A DNA stretch of 60,000 bases from Theodoxus fluviatilis (Eukaryota > Mollusca > Gastropoda > Cycloneritida > Neritidae), in assembly GCA_034096865.1 (NCBI GenBank), contig JAWQFJ010009956.1, positions 1 to 60,000 of the forward strand. The letters run 5' to 3'. Made by a program: the position numbers and the translations under genes. Positions 19,867 through 26,690 of this stretch are shown here, in pieces (the stretch's first letter is position 1; each line of letters starts with the position of its first letter). The notes below the pieces were generated by a model, which was not told the origin of the DNA, did no database searches, and saw nothing but the letters and a program-made list of their open reading frames with translations.

Positions 19867-22348
19867 TGTGTGTGTGTGTCAGTGTATACATTATTATCAG
19901 CTTTAGAAAGCTTTCACTACTTTGGCACTTTGTAAGATGCATCTGAGTGCAAAAATGAATTAGCAGTATTCAACCAAACTAGTTTGTTTTCTTCTGATTA
20001 CTTTATAAAGATTTTACAATGTTGGCACTTTGTAGGATGCAACATGAATGCATTTTATTAAACCAAACTTGTTTTCATTATGTATTATAGAGAAAACTTC
20101 AGCTTATGTGATAAATATATGCAACAAGGAAGAGTTTTCTGTATTTCTTTTTTTGTGGCCTGCACAGTTTTTTCCCCTCAGGCCACGTTGAATGGATTAT
20201 CTTTTTTTCCCTTCCCTTCCCCCCCTCCCCCTCCCCCCACCCACCCCCACCCCACCCCCACTGCCCTTGCTGATAAAAGGGTTTGTTGTTGTGGGTATTT
20301 TGGTTTGTTTTTTTTGTTTGTTTTGTGTGTGTTTTTTTTTGGGGGGGTGTTGGGGGTGAGGTTGTTTTTTTGTTTTTTTTTTGGGGGGGGGGGTTTAATG
20401 ATGATATTTCATATCAAAACTAATTGGCATTGGGATGATTCACCACTTAGAGAGTTTCTGAATGAGAGGAAGCAAATGGAACGCTCCTTGGGAAAAGAAA
20501 GGAAGTATGTTGGCATGTGTCTTTGGTGCACACACGTGTATCTGTACTTCTGTCTGTGCCCTTGGTGGGCTGGCTGAGGTGTAAAACTATTTCAAGCATC
20601 CTAATGTGGACGAAAAGTTCTCAAATGGACAAAAATGAAAGGCCCTGTATCAATCCTCTTATTTTATGGGGCAGTGTACAGGTGATCAGTTCCGCTTGTG
20701 TTCTTCAGAGGTGAATTGACTGGAGCATGGACACTCCACATAGTTTCTCCATACCTGTCTGAAGCACTCACTCCCCTTGATTTCACTTCACTTGAGTGCA
20801 GTCTGTTTTGCTGAGGCCAAAGAAAAGATAGTTGTGGTTACTGTAACATGGCCAAAGTAAATAGTGTCCGTAGATTGGCCTGAACTTCATTTACAGCAGG
20901 TTTTTTTTTTTAAATAGAAGAGCCCAGATTGAACATAAATCACAATTTCTCTTTCACTGGAAAAATTGATTTGTTAAAACTTGAATAGTGTTCTCATAGG
21001 GCAGGGAAGATAGGACAGCACACTGTTGATTACTGTTGATTTCTTCCCCCCCTTTTTTCCCCATTTTTCCCCTTTTTTTTAAATTATCTAAAGACAAGTT
21101 GAGGGTTGGCAGAAAAAAAGGGTCAGACAAGTTACCTTTATCACAACTTTTTTTTGGGGGGTAGGGGCTTGGGACACACACACAAAACTTTTTTTTGGGG
21201 GGTAGGGGCTTGGGACACACACACACAACTTTTTTTGGGAGGGTAGGGGCTTGGGACACACACACAAAAGTTTTTTTTGGGGGGTAGGGGCTTGGGACAC
21301 ACACACAAAACTTTTTTTGGGAGGGTAGGGGCTTGGGACACACACACAAAACTTTTTTTTGGGGGGTAGGGGCTTGGGACACACACACAAAACTTTTTTT
21401 GGGAGGGTAGGGGCTTGGGACACACACACAAAAGTTTTTTTGGAGGGTAGGGGCTTGGGACACACACACAAAAGTTTTTTTGGGGGGTAGGGGCTTGGGA
21501 CACACACACAAAACTTTTTTTGGGAGGGTAGGGGCTTGGGACACACACACAAAAGTTTTTTTTGGGGGGTAGGGGCTTGGGACACACACACAAAACTTTT
21601 TGGGGGAGGGTAGGGGCTTGGGACACACACACAAAACTTTTTTTGGGAGGGTAGGGGCTTGGGACACACACACAAAAGTTTTTTTGGGGGGTAGGGGCTT
21701 GGGACACACACACAAAACTTTTTTTGGGAGGGTAGGGGCTTGGGACACACACACAAAACTTTTTTTTGGGGGGTAGGGGCTTGGGACACACACACAAAAC
21801 TTTTTTTGGGAGGGTAGGGGCTTGGGACACACACACAAAACTTTTTTTGGGGGGTAGGGGCTTGGGACACACACACAAAAGTTTGTATTTCCAGTCATCC
21901 AACCAACCCTAAATTTGTCAAAAAACATACTTTTTTTTTTTTTGCTAGGAAAGAAAACGACACTAACAAATAGTGCACACCTAACATTTGTAAATCCTTC
22001 TGTAGATTTCATAATAACTTCAATTACATTTGACGTGTATGAAACATCGTTTTCCTAGTGTACAGTTCGTTGGTTCCTCAACTGCAAAACGTCGTTTTTA
22101 CATGTCGACAAAACAGCCACCTTTCTTTGAACCCCCAAAAATGTTTATTTACTTTTTTTCCTACCTATGTACTCTGTATTTGGGGACCCATGTTACCTGG
22201 AACAAACTTTTTTTTTTTCCTTAGCAAGACTGCTTAGCTGCATTTCCTTGTTTTCTCTTGCAGGTACATGGCAAAGAACATGACATCCCTGTTCAACCTG
22301 AGTGACTACTACGTGGCTCCACCCGAGTACCACAGGCGGGCCATCTGA
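2898..22348 (+). CDS. MORF4L1: MRG15 / MORF4L1-like chromodomain-MRG protein (11 of about 12 coding exons; 5' exon missing)
   Basis: Spliced CDS: 2898-2944, 4021-4088, 4874-4960, 5761-5963, 7698-7927, 9701-9802, 13872-13960, 15350-15449, 17046-17115, 19504-19588, 22264-22348. All junctions are GT-AG and phases match, giving 388 codons to TGA. Residues 1-60 form a chromodomain ([16 protein letters not shown] start, [12 protein letters not shown] end). Residues 69-212 form a linker: Lys/Glu-rich, then Ser/Pro/Ala-rich, then a KRKRPR nuclear-localisation-like patch. Residues 216-388 form the MRG domain ([43 protein letters not shown], final APPEYHRR). Family knowledge: MRG15 binds H3K36-methylated chromatin through the chromodomain and recruits NuA4/TIP60 and Sin3-HDAC components through the MRG domain, in the nucleus. 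Human MORF4L1 isoforms are 323-362 residues; the excess here lies in the linker. The start Met and about 10 residues before EKVLCF are not found. The related MSL3 is less likely given the end-to-end MRG15 resemblance. Confidence 0.95.
3118..3733. mobile_element. MITE-like element with 33 bp terminal inverted repeats
   Basis: GTGACCAGCCACGACAAAAC and 13 further bases at 3118-3150 recur as the exact reverse complement at 3701-3733. Both arms are flanked by AT-rich ATATTTCAAATAT-like sequence. The interior (616 bp in all) has no transposase. A (TA)n tract follows at 3742-3786. Confidence 0.75.
3742..3787. repeat. (TA)n microsatellite
   Basis: Pure TA dinucleotide run adjoining the right end of the MITE-like element. 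Confidence 0.95.
4021..4088 (+). CDS. MORF4L1: MRG15 exon B: chromodomain middle
   Basis: The acceptor CATATTTCAG precedes 4021 and the donor GTAAGT starts at 4089. The exon encodes [20 protein letters not shown] plus NK. This carries the aromatic residues (FIHYNGW) that contribute to the methyl-lysine cage in MRG15 chromodomains. It ends two bases into a codon. Confidence 0.95.
4558..4632. repeat. (TG)n microsatellite
   Basis: Imperfect TG repeat in the intron before MRG15 exon C. Confidence 0.9.
4874..4960 (+). CDS. MORF4L1: MRG15 exon C: chromodomain end and helix
   Basis: The acceptor CTTTGCAG precedes 4874 and the donor GTAATT starts at 4961. The exon encodes [12 protein letters not shown] followed by a charged helix ([13 protein letters not shown]), as in other MRG15 proteins. 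It ends two bases into a Gly codon. Confidence 0.95.
5035..5290 (+). repeat. Dispersed MITE-like repeat, family M1
   Basis: It shares the segments CAGATTRAACATAAAT, GGGAAGATRGGACAGCACAC and a closing GTTACTGTAACCACA with copies at 20829-21148, 39890-40100 (inverted) and 42117-42320. The paired ends in other copies suggest a short DNA transposon. A C-rich CCCCCACC tract follows to 5362. Confidence 0.6.
5761..5963 (+). CDS. MORF4L1: MRG15 exon D: Lys/Glu-rich linker
   Basis: The acceptor TGATGTCCAG precedes 5761. The 67 complete codons are almost all Lys, Glu and Asp in KEKEKE-like runs, then [14 protein letters not shown]. The donor used here is GTGGGA at 5964. A second in-phase donor, GTATAA at 5973, would add three residues (GGK), so this end is uncertain by 9 bp. 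The low complexity makes homology uninformative; phase continuity with both neighbours supports the exon. Confidence 0.85.
5964..7697 (+). other. Intron with degenerate pyrimidine-rich tandem repeats
   Basis: 6860-7690 is built from degenerate units of roughly 60-100 bp carrying TTTACAGCCCATGTAA-like and CACTCTCACCCTC-like segments. Each unit repeats a pyrimidine tract followed by AG. The true acceptor of exon E is the last of these. Confidence 0.6.
6582..6860. repeat. Inverted repeat with 57 bp arms
   Basis: GAAAGGGTTCCTCTAGCAGG and 37 more bases at 6582-6638 pair, with a few mismatches, with the reverse complement at 6804-6860. The arms face each other across a 165 bp loop, so this may be a foldback or MITE element. 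No clear target duplication was seen. Confidence 0.65.
7698..7927 (+). CDS. MORF4L1: MRG15 exon E: Ser/Pro/Ala-rich linker with basic patch
   Basis: The acceptor TTAGTTGCAG precedes 7698 and the donor GTGAGT starts at 7928. The 76 complete codons encode a Ser/Pro/Ala-rich stretch, a run of six Ser codons, then [15 protein letters not shown]. The last part matches the RKKRARVDPTVE segment of vertebrate MRG15. GC content is clearly above the flanking intron, as expected for coding sequence. Confidence 0.9.
8679..8720. repeat. (CT)n microsatellite
   Basis: Pure CT run just upstream of the AGGTCA-rich repeat copy 1. Confidence 0.95.
8744..9607 (+). mobile_element. AGGTCA-rich dispersed repeat, copy 1
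   Basis: It starts GACTCACATGCGAAGC, where GACTCAC pairs with the nearby GTGAGTC as a hairpin, followed by (GTCC)n. It ends GCATGTGAGTCGTATGGGC TTTGCCC TTCTTG. GACTCACATGC is thus inverted at the two ends. The body repeats TGACCTTGACCTTGA and its complement many times. Four inverted copies lie in the FBXO33 introns. Confidence 0.85.
9701..9802 (+). CDS. MORF4L1: MRG15 exon F: MRG domain start
   Basis: The acceptor TCATCTGCAG precedes 9701 and the donor GTATGT starts at 9803. It is 34 codons in phase 0, containing [20 protein letters not shown], the hallmark start of the MRG fold. Confidence 0.96.
10227..10722. repeat. 13 bp minisatellite, about 38 copies
   Basis: The unit is GTGCTGCACCCAT with substitutions at a few positions. 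The period is not a multiple of three and the unit lacks stops, so long frames are open on both strands. They encode repetitive Cys/His/Ala-rich peptides and are not evidence of a gene. Confidence 0.95.
10770..11270 (+). repeat. Dispersed repeat family R2, two tandem-like units
   Basis: Each unit has a (TCTG)n lead, then ATCTCAAAAA, GGACGGATTTCCTTGA, TTTTGCACAC and GGAAGTTAGGTCCGAT, ending in CAGAATCGAGGTTTG. Inverted copies lie near 47290-47430, 49270-49430, 52570-52735 and 54590-54765. The front carries the hairpin CCTCCAGGTTTACTGGAGG. Confidence 0.8.
11480..11955 (+). mobile_element. tRNA-promoter-like dispersed repeat, copy 1 (box A plus three box B motifs)
   Basis: Box A-like TGGCTCAGATGGTAAAG starts near 11698. 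Box B-like GGTTCGAATCC lies near 11752. Two further box B-like motifs, GGTTCGAACCT near 11805 and GGGTTCGGACCC near 11866, each follow a T-rich spacer and GAGAGGTTG. The tail reads CCTGGAGGTTCAGCGCCAGC and GGTTTTTAT. An inverted copy spans 45545-45985. The unit is not a functional tRNA. Confidence 0.75.
12060..13505. repeat. 37 bp minisatellite, nearly 40 copies
   Basis: The unit is CAGTCAGTGTGTCTAGTCAC followed by ACAGTCCGTACATCTGT. Variants lack one CAGT or gain CA. It occupies about 1.45 kb of the intron between exons F and G. Confidence 0.95.
13590..13780. repeat. C-rich and G-rich homopolymer tracts
   Basis: A long C/CCA tract at 13590-13660 and a G tract at 13760-13790 lie about 100 bp before exon G. 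Assembly length is likely uncertain here. Confidence 0.9.
13872..13960 (+). CDS. MORF4L1: MRG15 exon G: MRG domain
   Basis: The acceptor TCATTTTTCAG precedes 13872 and the donor GTACTC starts at 13961. It encodes [20 protein letters not shown] and then KNAKGNNAN, matching the LFYLPAKKNVDSILEDY region of human MORF4L1. It ends two bases into an Arg codon. Confidence 0.95.
14262..14322. repeat. (TG)n microsatellite
   Basis: TG dinucleotide run in the intron between exons G and H. Confidence 0.95.
14452..14978 (+). mobile_element. 3' end of a non-LTR retrotransposon (LINE)
   Basis: 14480-14570 translates as [20 protein letters not shown] then YAIRLLNS and stop, the typical C-terminus of CR1/L2/Jockey-like ORF2 proteins. 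The following 3' UTR ends ACAAATAAAGTTGTATTG with a tandem TTGTA tail, as LINE 3' ends do. The reverse transcriptase itself is absent, so the copy is 5'-truncated. Confidence 0.75.
15064..15280. repeat. (CT)n then (CA)n microsatellites
   Basis: CT runs with TG interruptions to 15180, then CA at 15213-15280, ending 70 bp before MRG15 exon H. Confidence 0.95.
15350..15449 (+). CDS. MORF4L1: MRG15 exon H: MRG domain core
   Basis: The acceptor TCATTTCCAG precedes 15350 and the donor GTGGGT starts at 15450. It encodes [20 protein letters not shown] and PQYGE. This is the most conserved block of the MRG domain. Confidence 0.97.
15900..16930. other. GC-rich unassigned insertion in an MRG15 intron
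   Basis: It is richer in G and C than the surrounding intron. It holds a two-copy 37 bp tandem repeat (16370-16448), several TGACGYMA motifs (16490-16590), and a purine run AAAGGGGGAAGGGGG just before TGATCTCGCC near 16890. The last is reminiscent of a polypurine tract next to an LTR. No retroviral-type proteins are visible; LTR origin is only a guess. Confidence 0.3.
17046..17115 (+). CDS. MORF4L1: MRG15 exon I: MRG domain
   Basis: The acceptor TTCTCTCCAG precedes 17046 and the donor GTGAGT starts at 17116. It encodes [20 protein letters not shown] and RLF, then one base of a Val codon. It matches the DHPDAPMSQVYGAPHLLRLF segment of vertebrate MRG15. Confidence 0.96.
17535..18250. repeat. 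GGT/GTG-type trinucleotide tract with 93 bp higher-order repeat
   Basis: The anchor GCAATAACAAAGG recurs at 17581, 17674, 17767 and 17860, exactly 93 bp apart. After 17880 the sequence becomes nearly pure GGT. 93 is divisible by three, so frames stay open over the array; it lies inside an intron and is not coding. Confidence 0.9.
18958..19490. repeat. CTA/CTC/CTG trinucleotide tract next to MRG15 exon J
   Basis: A pyrimidine-rich CTC block (19020-19170) is flanked by CTA and GCT mixed trinucleotides up to about 15 bp before the acceptor of exon J. Confidence 0.95.
19504..19588 (+). CDS. MORF4L1: MRG15 exon J: MRG domain
   Basis: The acceptor TTTGTTTGCAG precedes 19504 and the donor GTGAGC starts at 19589. 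It encodes [15 protein letters not shown] and [11 protein letters not shown]. The exon lies only about 20 bp after a 500 bp trinucleotide repeat tract, which therefore occupies the usual branch-point and pyrimidine-tract zone. Confidence 0.96.
19619..20075 (+). repeat. Degenerate tandem repeat of about 95 bp, four units, split by (GA)n
   Basis: TTGGCACTTTGTAGGATGCA and a preceding ACTTTAYAAAGNTTTCAC recur near 19640, 19740, 19920 and 20020. A GA run (19793-19864) and a short GT run interrupt between units two and three. Confidence 0.75.
20829..21148 (+). repeat. M1 repeat copy with paired ends
   Basis: It begins AGTTGTGGTTACTGTAAC and ends GTTACCTTTATCACAACT, imperfect inverted repeats matching 14 of 18 positions. 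The interior shares CAGATTGAACATAAAT and GGGAAGATAGGACAGCACAC with 5035-5290. Confidence 0.65.
21148..21885. repeat. About 40 bp minisatellite, about 18 copies
   Basis: The unit is GGGTAGGGGCTTGGGACACA, CACACAAAA, then CTTTTTTT or GTTTTTTT and a G run. It starts at the right end of the M1 copy. Overlapping minus-strand frames translate it as [18 protein letters not shown] repeats; these are repeat shadows, not genes. Confidence 0.95.
22264..22348 (+). CDS. MORF4L1: MRG15 terminal coding exon
   Basis: The acceptor CTCTTGCAG precedes 22264. It encodes [20 protein letters not shown] then EYHRRAI and TGA at 22346-22348. The C-terminus matches the [13 protein letters not shown] end of vertebrate MRG15. 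Confidence 0.97.
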
Positions 22349-22745
22349 GACCTTCCACCGATTTCATCTGTTCATCACTGCCAAGCATATCTCAGGAACA
22401 TCGCTCTGCTTCATGAGTGATCCGTAGACAGCAGGATTCTTGGATGGAGAACCTCTTTGAGATTTTTGGCCAGTGTCCATTTGTGTTGGTCAAGTGACAC
22501 TAAAGAGAATGCTCTAGTTTTATCTTGCTGTGTGTGAACGTTTGTGTACAGAAGTAAATGTGATGGGTTTTATCATTGCATGGTCCATTTAGTTGGACTG
22601 AGGAAAGATGAAAGAATTTTTTTTCTCTTGTCTGTATACTTCTTATTTCTACTGGATGTGTCTGTCTAGAATTTGTCAAAACTCATGCCCCATAGTTTTG
22701 TCTGTCTCTTTCATAAGTGAATAAAGATACTCCATCAGTTTGAAT
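22349..22745 (+). other. MRG15 3' UTR with polyadenylation signal
   Basis: The non-repetitive sequence after the stop contains AATAAA at 22720-22725, followed by a T/G-bearing stretch suitable as a downstream element. Cleavage near 22740 would give a 3' UTR of about 390 bases. Confidence 0.7.
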
Positions 22746-23380
22746 CAGGATGTGACATGTACTTCATCTCTGTATCCTAGTAATCATGTGAACAAGTTTT
22801 TGTGAAAAAATCATGACAAAGGCACATTTATCTCATTGTTACTACAGTAGTCAGGACTGTTTCATAGCTCCTTGTTGACATTTTGAATATGATGTACCAT
22901 CACAGAAAAAAAAAGTGAAATGATTATGTACTGAGAAAAATTAAACTAGGAAGTCAAACTTTTATTTGGTTTTTCTTGTCCTCATCACAGAAAGTTTCGT
23001 TTTGGGAACATGTATATATAAGCACACATACACACGCACACTCAGAGGTTCTGTTAAGAGCAAGAACTTTAAATTTTGTTGCATGGATGGATTGATTAGA
23101 TTAGGTTTCCACATCTCCTTATGCAATTTGTAAGAAGTAAATTACTAAACCTGCACTAATTATTTTGTTAATCAATGGCCCAAAATGGACTACAAAGGCT
23201 GATGGGTCATAAAGATCATCATTACTTTCTGTTTCATGGCAGTTGTCCCAACTCCTACCGAGTTGCTCCCAGTGCACACATATTAAAAGTCACTTGTAGC
23301 ATATGGCAAAGAGATGTGTTTTTAGATCTTGTCTGAACTCATCCAGCTTTAAGCATGATCAAAGTTTAACAGATAGGGCA
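22746..23380. other. Intergenic, nothing recognised
   Basis: AT-rich single-copy-looking sequence between the MRG15 poly(A) site and the reverse-transcriptase pseudogene. No exon or repeat is recognised. Confidence 0.5.
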
Positions 23381-23958
23381 TCCCAAACAAGAGGCCCAGT
23401 ATAGAAAAATGTCCTCTGTCCAAATCTGCACTTGGTTGCTTTCTGCTGTTTCAGCAGGAAAGCTGAAAAAGACCGTAGAGATCTTGTGGGTGAGATTATC
23501 ATACAGCCCCTGCTGCCTAGATACTTCCCTCATCAGCTGGATTTCTGTGGTCATTGTGCTTTTGGGGCCTGCTCAAGTAGCACTCGCACAACCAGCCCCG
23601 AGCAGCACTTCTGTGCCACCGGGAGGTATCACTCTATTGTGACATCAAGCCTGTTTAGGCCTTGTGTGCCTTCTCCAAATCCACAGTGAGGCAGCTTCAG
23701 CAGTGCTTTGCAGTTTCTTCAGTACTGAATTTACCTGCCTCGCCTTTGCACCCAGAATCTCCAACATCCCACCTCAACCGGGAGAGCACAACATGCCCAA
23801 TCTTCTGCCCAATACTGCTTGCAGAGTTCATCATAGCCTGTTTGCTTCCTTTCATAGGCCCATGCTATATTCGTCTCCCATGTTTGTATACTGTGTCGCT
23901 TTATGTTGGAGATATGCCAGGGCCAAACACATTTGTAGGCCATTATGGCCAGTGTGAA

Positions 23959-24039
<81 letters not shown>

Positions 24040-24108
24040 TCTCTCTCCCTCTATCTCTCTATCTCCTCTCTCTCTCTCCTCGCTCTCTCCTCTCTCTCTC
24101 CTCTCTCT

Positions 24109-24170
<62 letters not shown>

Positions 24171-24223
24171 CCTTCCCCCCCCCCCCCCTCTCTCTCTGTC
24201 CCTCCCTCCTTCCCTCCCTCCCT

Positions 24224-24313
<90 letters not shown>

Positions 24314-25800
24314 CAAGGAGCCAATGGAGGGATTTCAACACTGGGGTGATATGTTTTCCCTTCCTGGTCCTGGGATAACTGACAGCTGCATTTTGCAACT
24401 TCTGCAGTATTGTCATCAGAATTTGAGGGGCTTCCACCAGAAGAGAGTTGCAGTAGTCTAGGCAGGACACTATCAAGGCATAGGGCAGTTTTGGCAGTCT
24501 GTATGTTCATTAGATGCCTCGCCTTGGCAAAGGTTCCACAACTGACCATAGCATTTTCGCAGAGTGGACGCAACATGGTGGGACATGCGTCACAGGGTCC
24601 AACCTGATGCCAAGATTTTTTGCTGACTGCGATGGGGATCATGGCATCACCCACGATAATGTGTGCAAGGCCTACTGATGCTCAGTTATTACAGGCACCT
24701 TACAGTAGTGCTTCTGTTTTAGAGCCATTCAGTTTTAACAAATTATTCGACATTGTGATGGTACGTCCTTTCCGCATTATTAAGAATTGTACACAAGTGG
24801 AATCAAGGTGACAGATTTACTGGTGTGTACATTAAAATGATCCTTTCTCCCTGTTTTCTGTGTGAGTTGTCAGATGATGAACTATCATACTACTACTGTT
24901 ATGAATTGCATGTTAATGCATGTGTTTAATAATGGACACTTAAGAATGTAGAAGCCAGCCAGGACTCAAATATATGTAGTATTAATGTAGTATTAGAAAA
25001 CCAGCCATGCTTTGAAAGTAGTTTGCTGTGGTGAAGCCTCGAGATGAAACCGTGAACAGTTTCAAATTAAGGCGCCAAGCTTCCAGTATGAGTATCCTTG
25101 ACATTGATAAATTCAACGTATAGACGTTCAACGTGATTGGCCAACTTTTAAAGCTAGAGTGGGGAAAATGTGCTGGCCAAGCACGCGCCAATTCCCTATT
25201 ACCCTATTGGTTTAGAATGAGTAAATTCCTGAGACTTTGGAGACCATGGAGGAGGGAATAAAAAGGCTGCTGTCTGCTGACTCGGGACTGGCACTCTGCT
25301 CTCCTGCTCCTGGCATGGGAGTGGAATCATCTGTGGCAAGGCCATGCCGATATGGGAGGAAGGATGGGTGACATCTGGCCTCTACCTCTCATCGACTCCA
25401 ACTCTGAGTTGTGCTGGCCTCTCTTGATGACCCCAGCATCAGCCCTCTGGGGGGAAAATGTGGGCCAGCGGCTGGCAGTCAGCAGTCATAAGTGTGTTGG
25501 CTGATGCAATGTGAAAATTGATTTTTCACCCAGGGCAGCAGTGCACAAAACAGGATTGGGCCAAGAATTTAGCCTTGAGGTACACCACAGTGCAGTCTGG
25601 CTGGTAGAGATGATTTAGACCCAATGGACACTGAATTCTGTCGGTTAAGTATGAAGTAAAAGTTTAGAACAGATCCGGGCAATGCAGTTTGAGAGTGAAG
25701 ACGACAAAAAAGACTGTCGTGGTCATTCGTGTCAAAGGTAGCACTCAGATCTAATAATATTACCAAAGAGACCTTGCCTCGGTCGGCTACTTCACGCACC
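23380..25800 (-). pseudogene. Degenerate non-LTR retrotransposon reverse transcriptase
   Basis: Read on the minus strand, 25799-25569 gives LVILLDLSATFDTNDHDSLF through VLNFYFILNRQNSVS to LHCGVPQG. After an in-frame stop, ILGPILF follows near 25550. These are reverse-transcriptase motifs of CR1/Jockey/L2-type elements. Further along, 24476-24310 gives SCLDYCNSLL, LQNAA and HITPVLKSLHWL, the conserved region after the catalytic palm. 23950-23735 carries a decayed C-terminal part (YKC and following). Frames shift repeatedly and the catalytic YADD box was not found. A CT tract of about 350 bp sits inside. Confidence 0.8.
23961..24312. repeat. Long (CT)n tract with C-rich interruptions
   Basis: CT repeats with CCTCTCT variants and a CCCC/CCCT block at 24172-24232. 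It interrupts the reverse-transcriptase pseudogene just after HITPVLKSLHWL. Confidence 0.95.
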
Positions 25801-26690
25801 GCATTCTTGATACTAATTAGTCTCGGTGCTGAACCCTGGCCGGTAGGCTGACTGAAAGTACTGATAGTCGTCTGGCAGATTTATATTGTAAGCCGGACAT
25901 GGTGACTTGGTTTTCATTTACTCAAAACTGTTCTCATGATTTTCGTGCTTAAATGGCCTTACATAGCCTAAAAAGGCTGAGAGGCCGTAGGAGGTGAGTG
26001 ACTAAGGAGGTAGAGACTTAAATTTTATTCTAACAGTTCTTGTGATTTTTCCTAATCAGAGTGCTTACATAGTCTATGCGGGCTGATAGACAGTAAAACT
26101 GGAACCTATTTCGAAGTTCTGAGTGTGCTGGATAAAACTGCTCAGTGAATCGTACTGGAATCAACTGTCGCAAAGTATTTTTCATACATTGCTACACGTA
26201 GATGTAAATTTATTAACTTTGTGGCCATATATGTAGCGTATAAAGTGTGTTTTTGGGCTAGATTAATCCAACACAAGGGAGATAACCGTTTTCTGACTGC
26301 CATGAAGTTTGCAGATTTAACAAGATTATCGCCCTTGGGACGCTGTACTTCATCCGTGCATACTCGCAGTCGGATGATATAAATGGGTGCATCATGATGT
26401 TCTAAAAATGTTTGAGATGTTCAGCATGGATGCAGAAGTGAGTGGTCCATGTCCACAGATGAGACCCAGAGGACATTGCAAAATGATTGCTTGTAAACTT
26501 GGGCGACATGGACGTCGGCGCTGTGCTTCAAGGCTTCCTCCGATTTTCTTCCGTTCTGCAGGAACGTCCCGTTACAAATTCTACCCGCTTCAATCTTCAA
26601 CTCACGGGCATTATGATGTTTCTGGAGCCACACCAGTAGCTTTGCGCTACCAACATTAACAATCAAGAAAGACGACAACACCAGATTGGA
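25800..26690. other. Intergenic, nothing recognised
   Basis: The segment upstream of the reverse-transcriptase remnant may include more decayed element sequence. No frame with recognisable motifs was seen. Confidence 0.45.

Noticed and set aside
20954..22012. 352-codon minus-strand frame with [17 protein letters not shown] repeats
   Set aside because: Translation of the 40 bp tandem repeat; three overlapping frames show the same peptides, as expected from a stop-free repeat rather than a protein.
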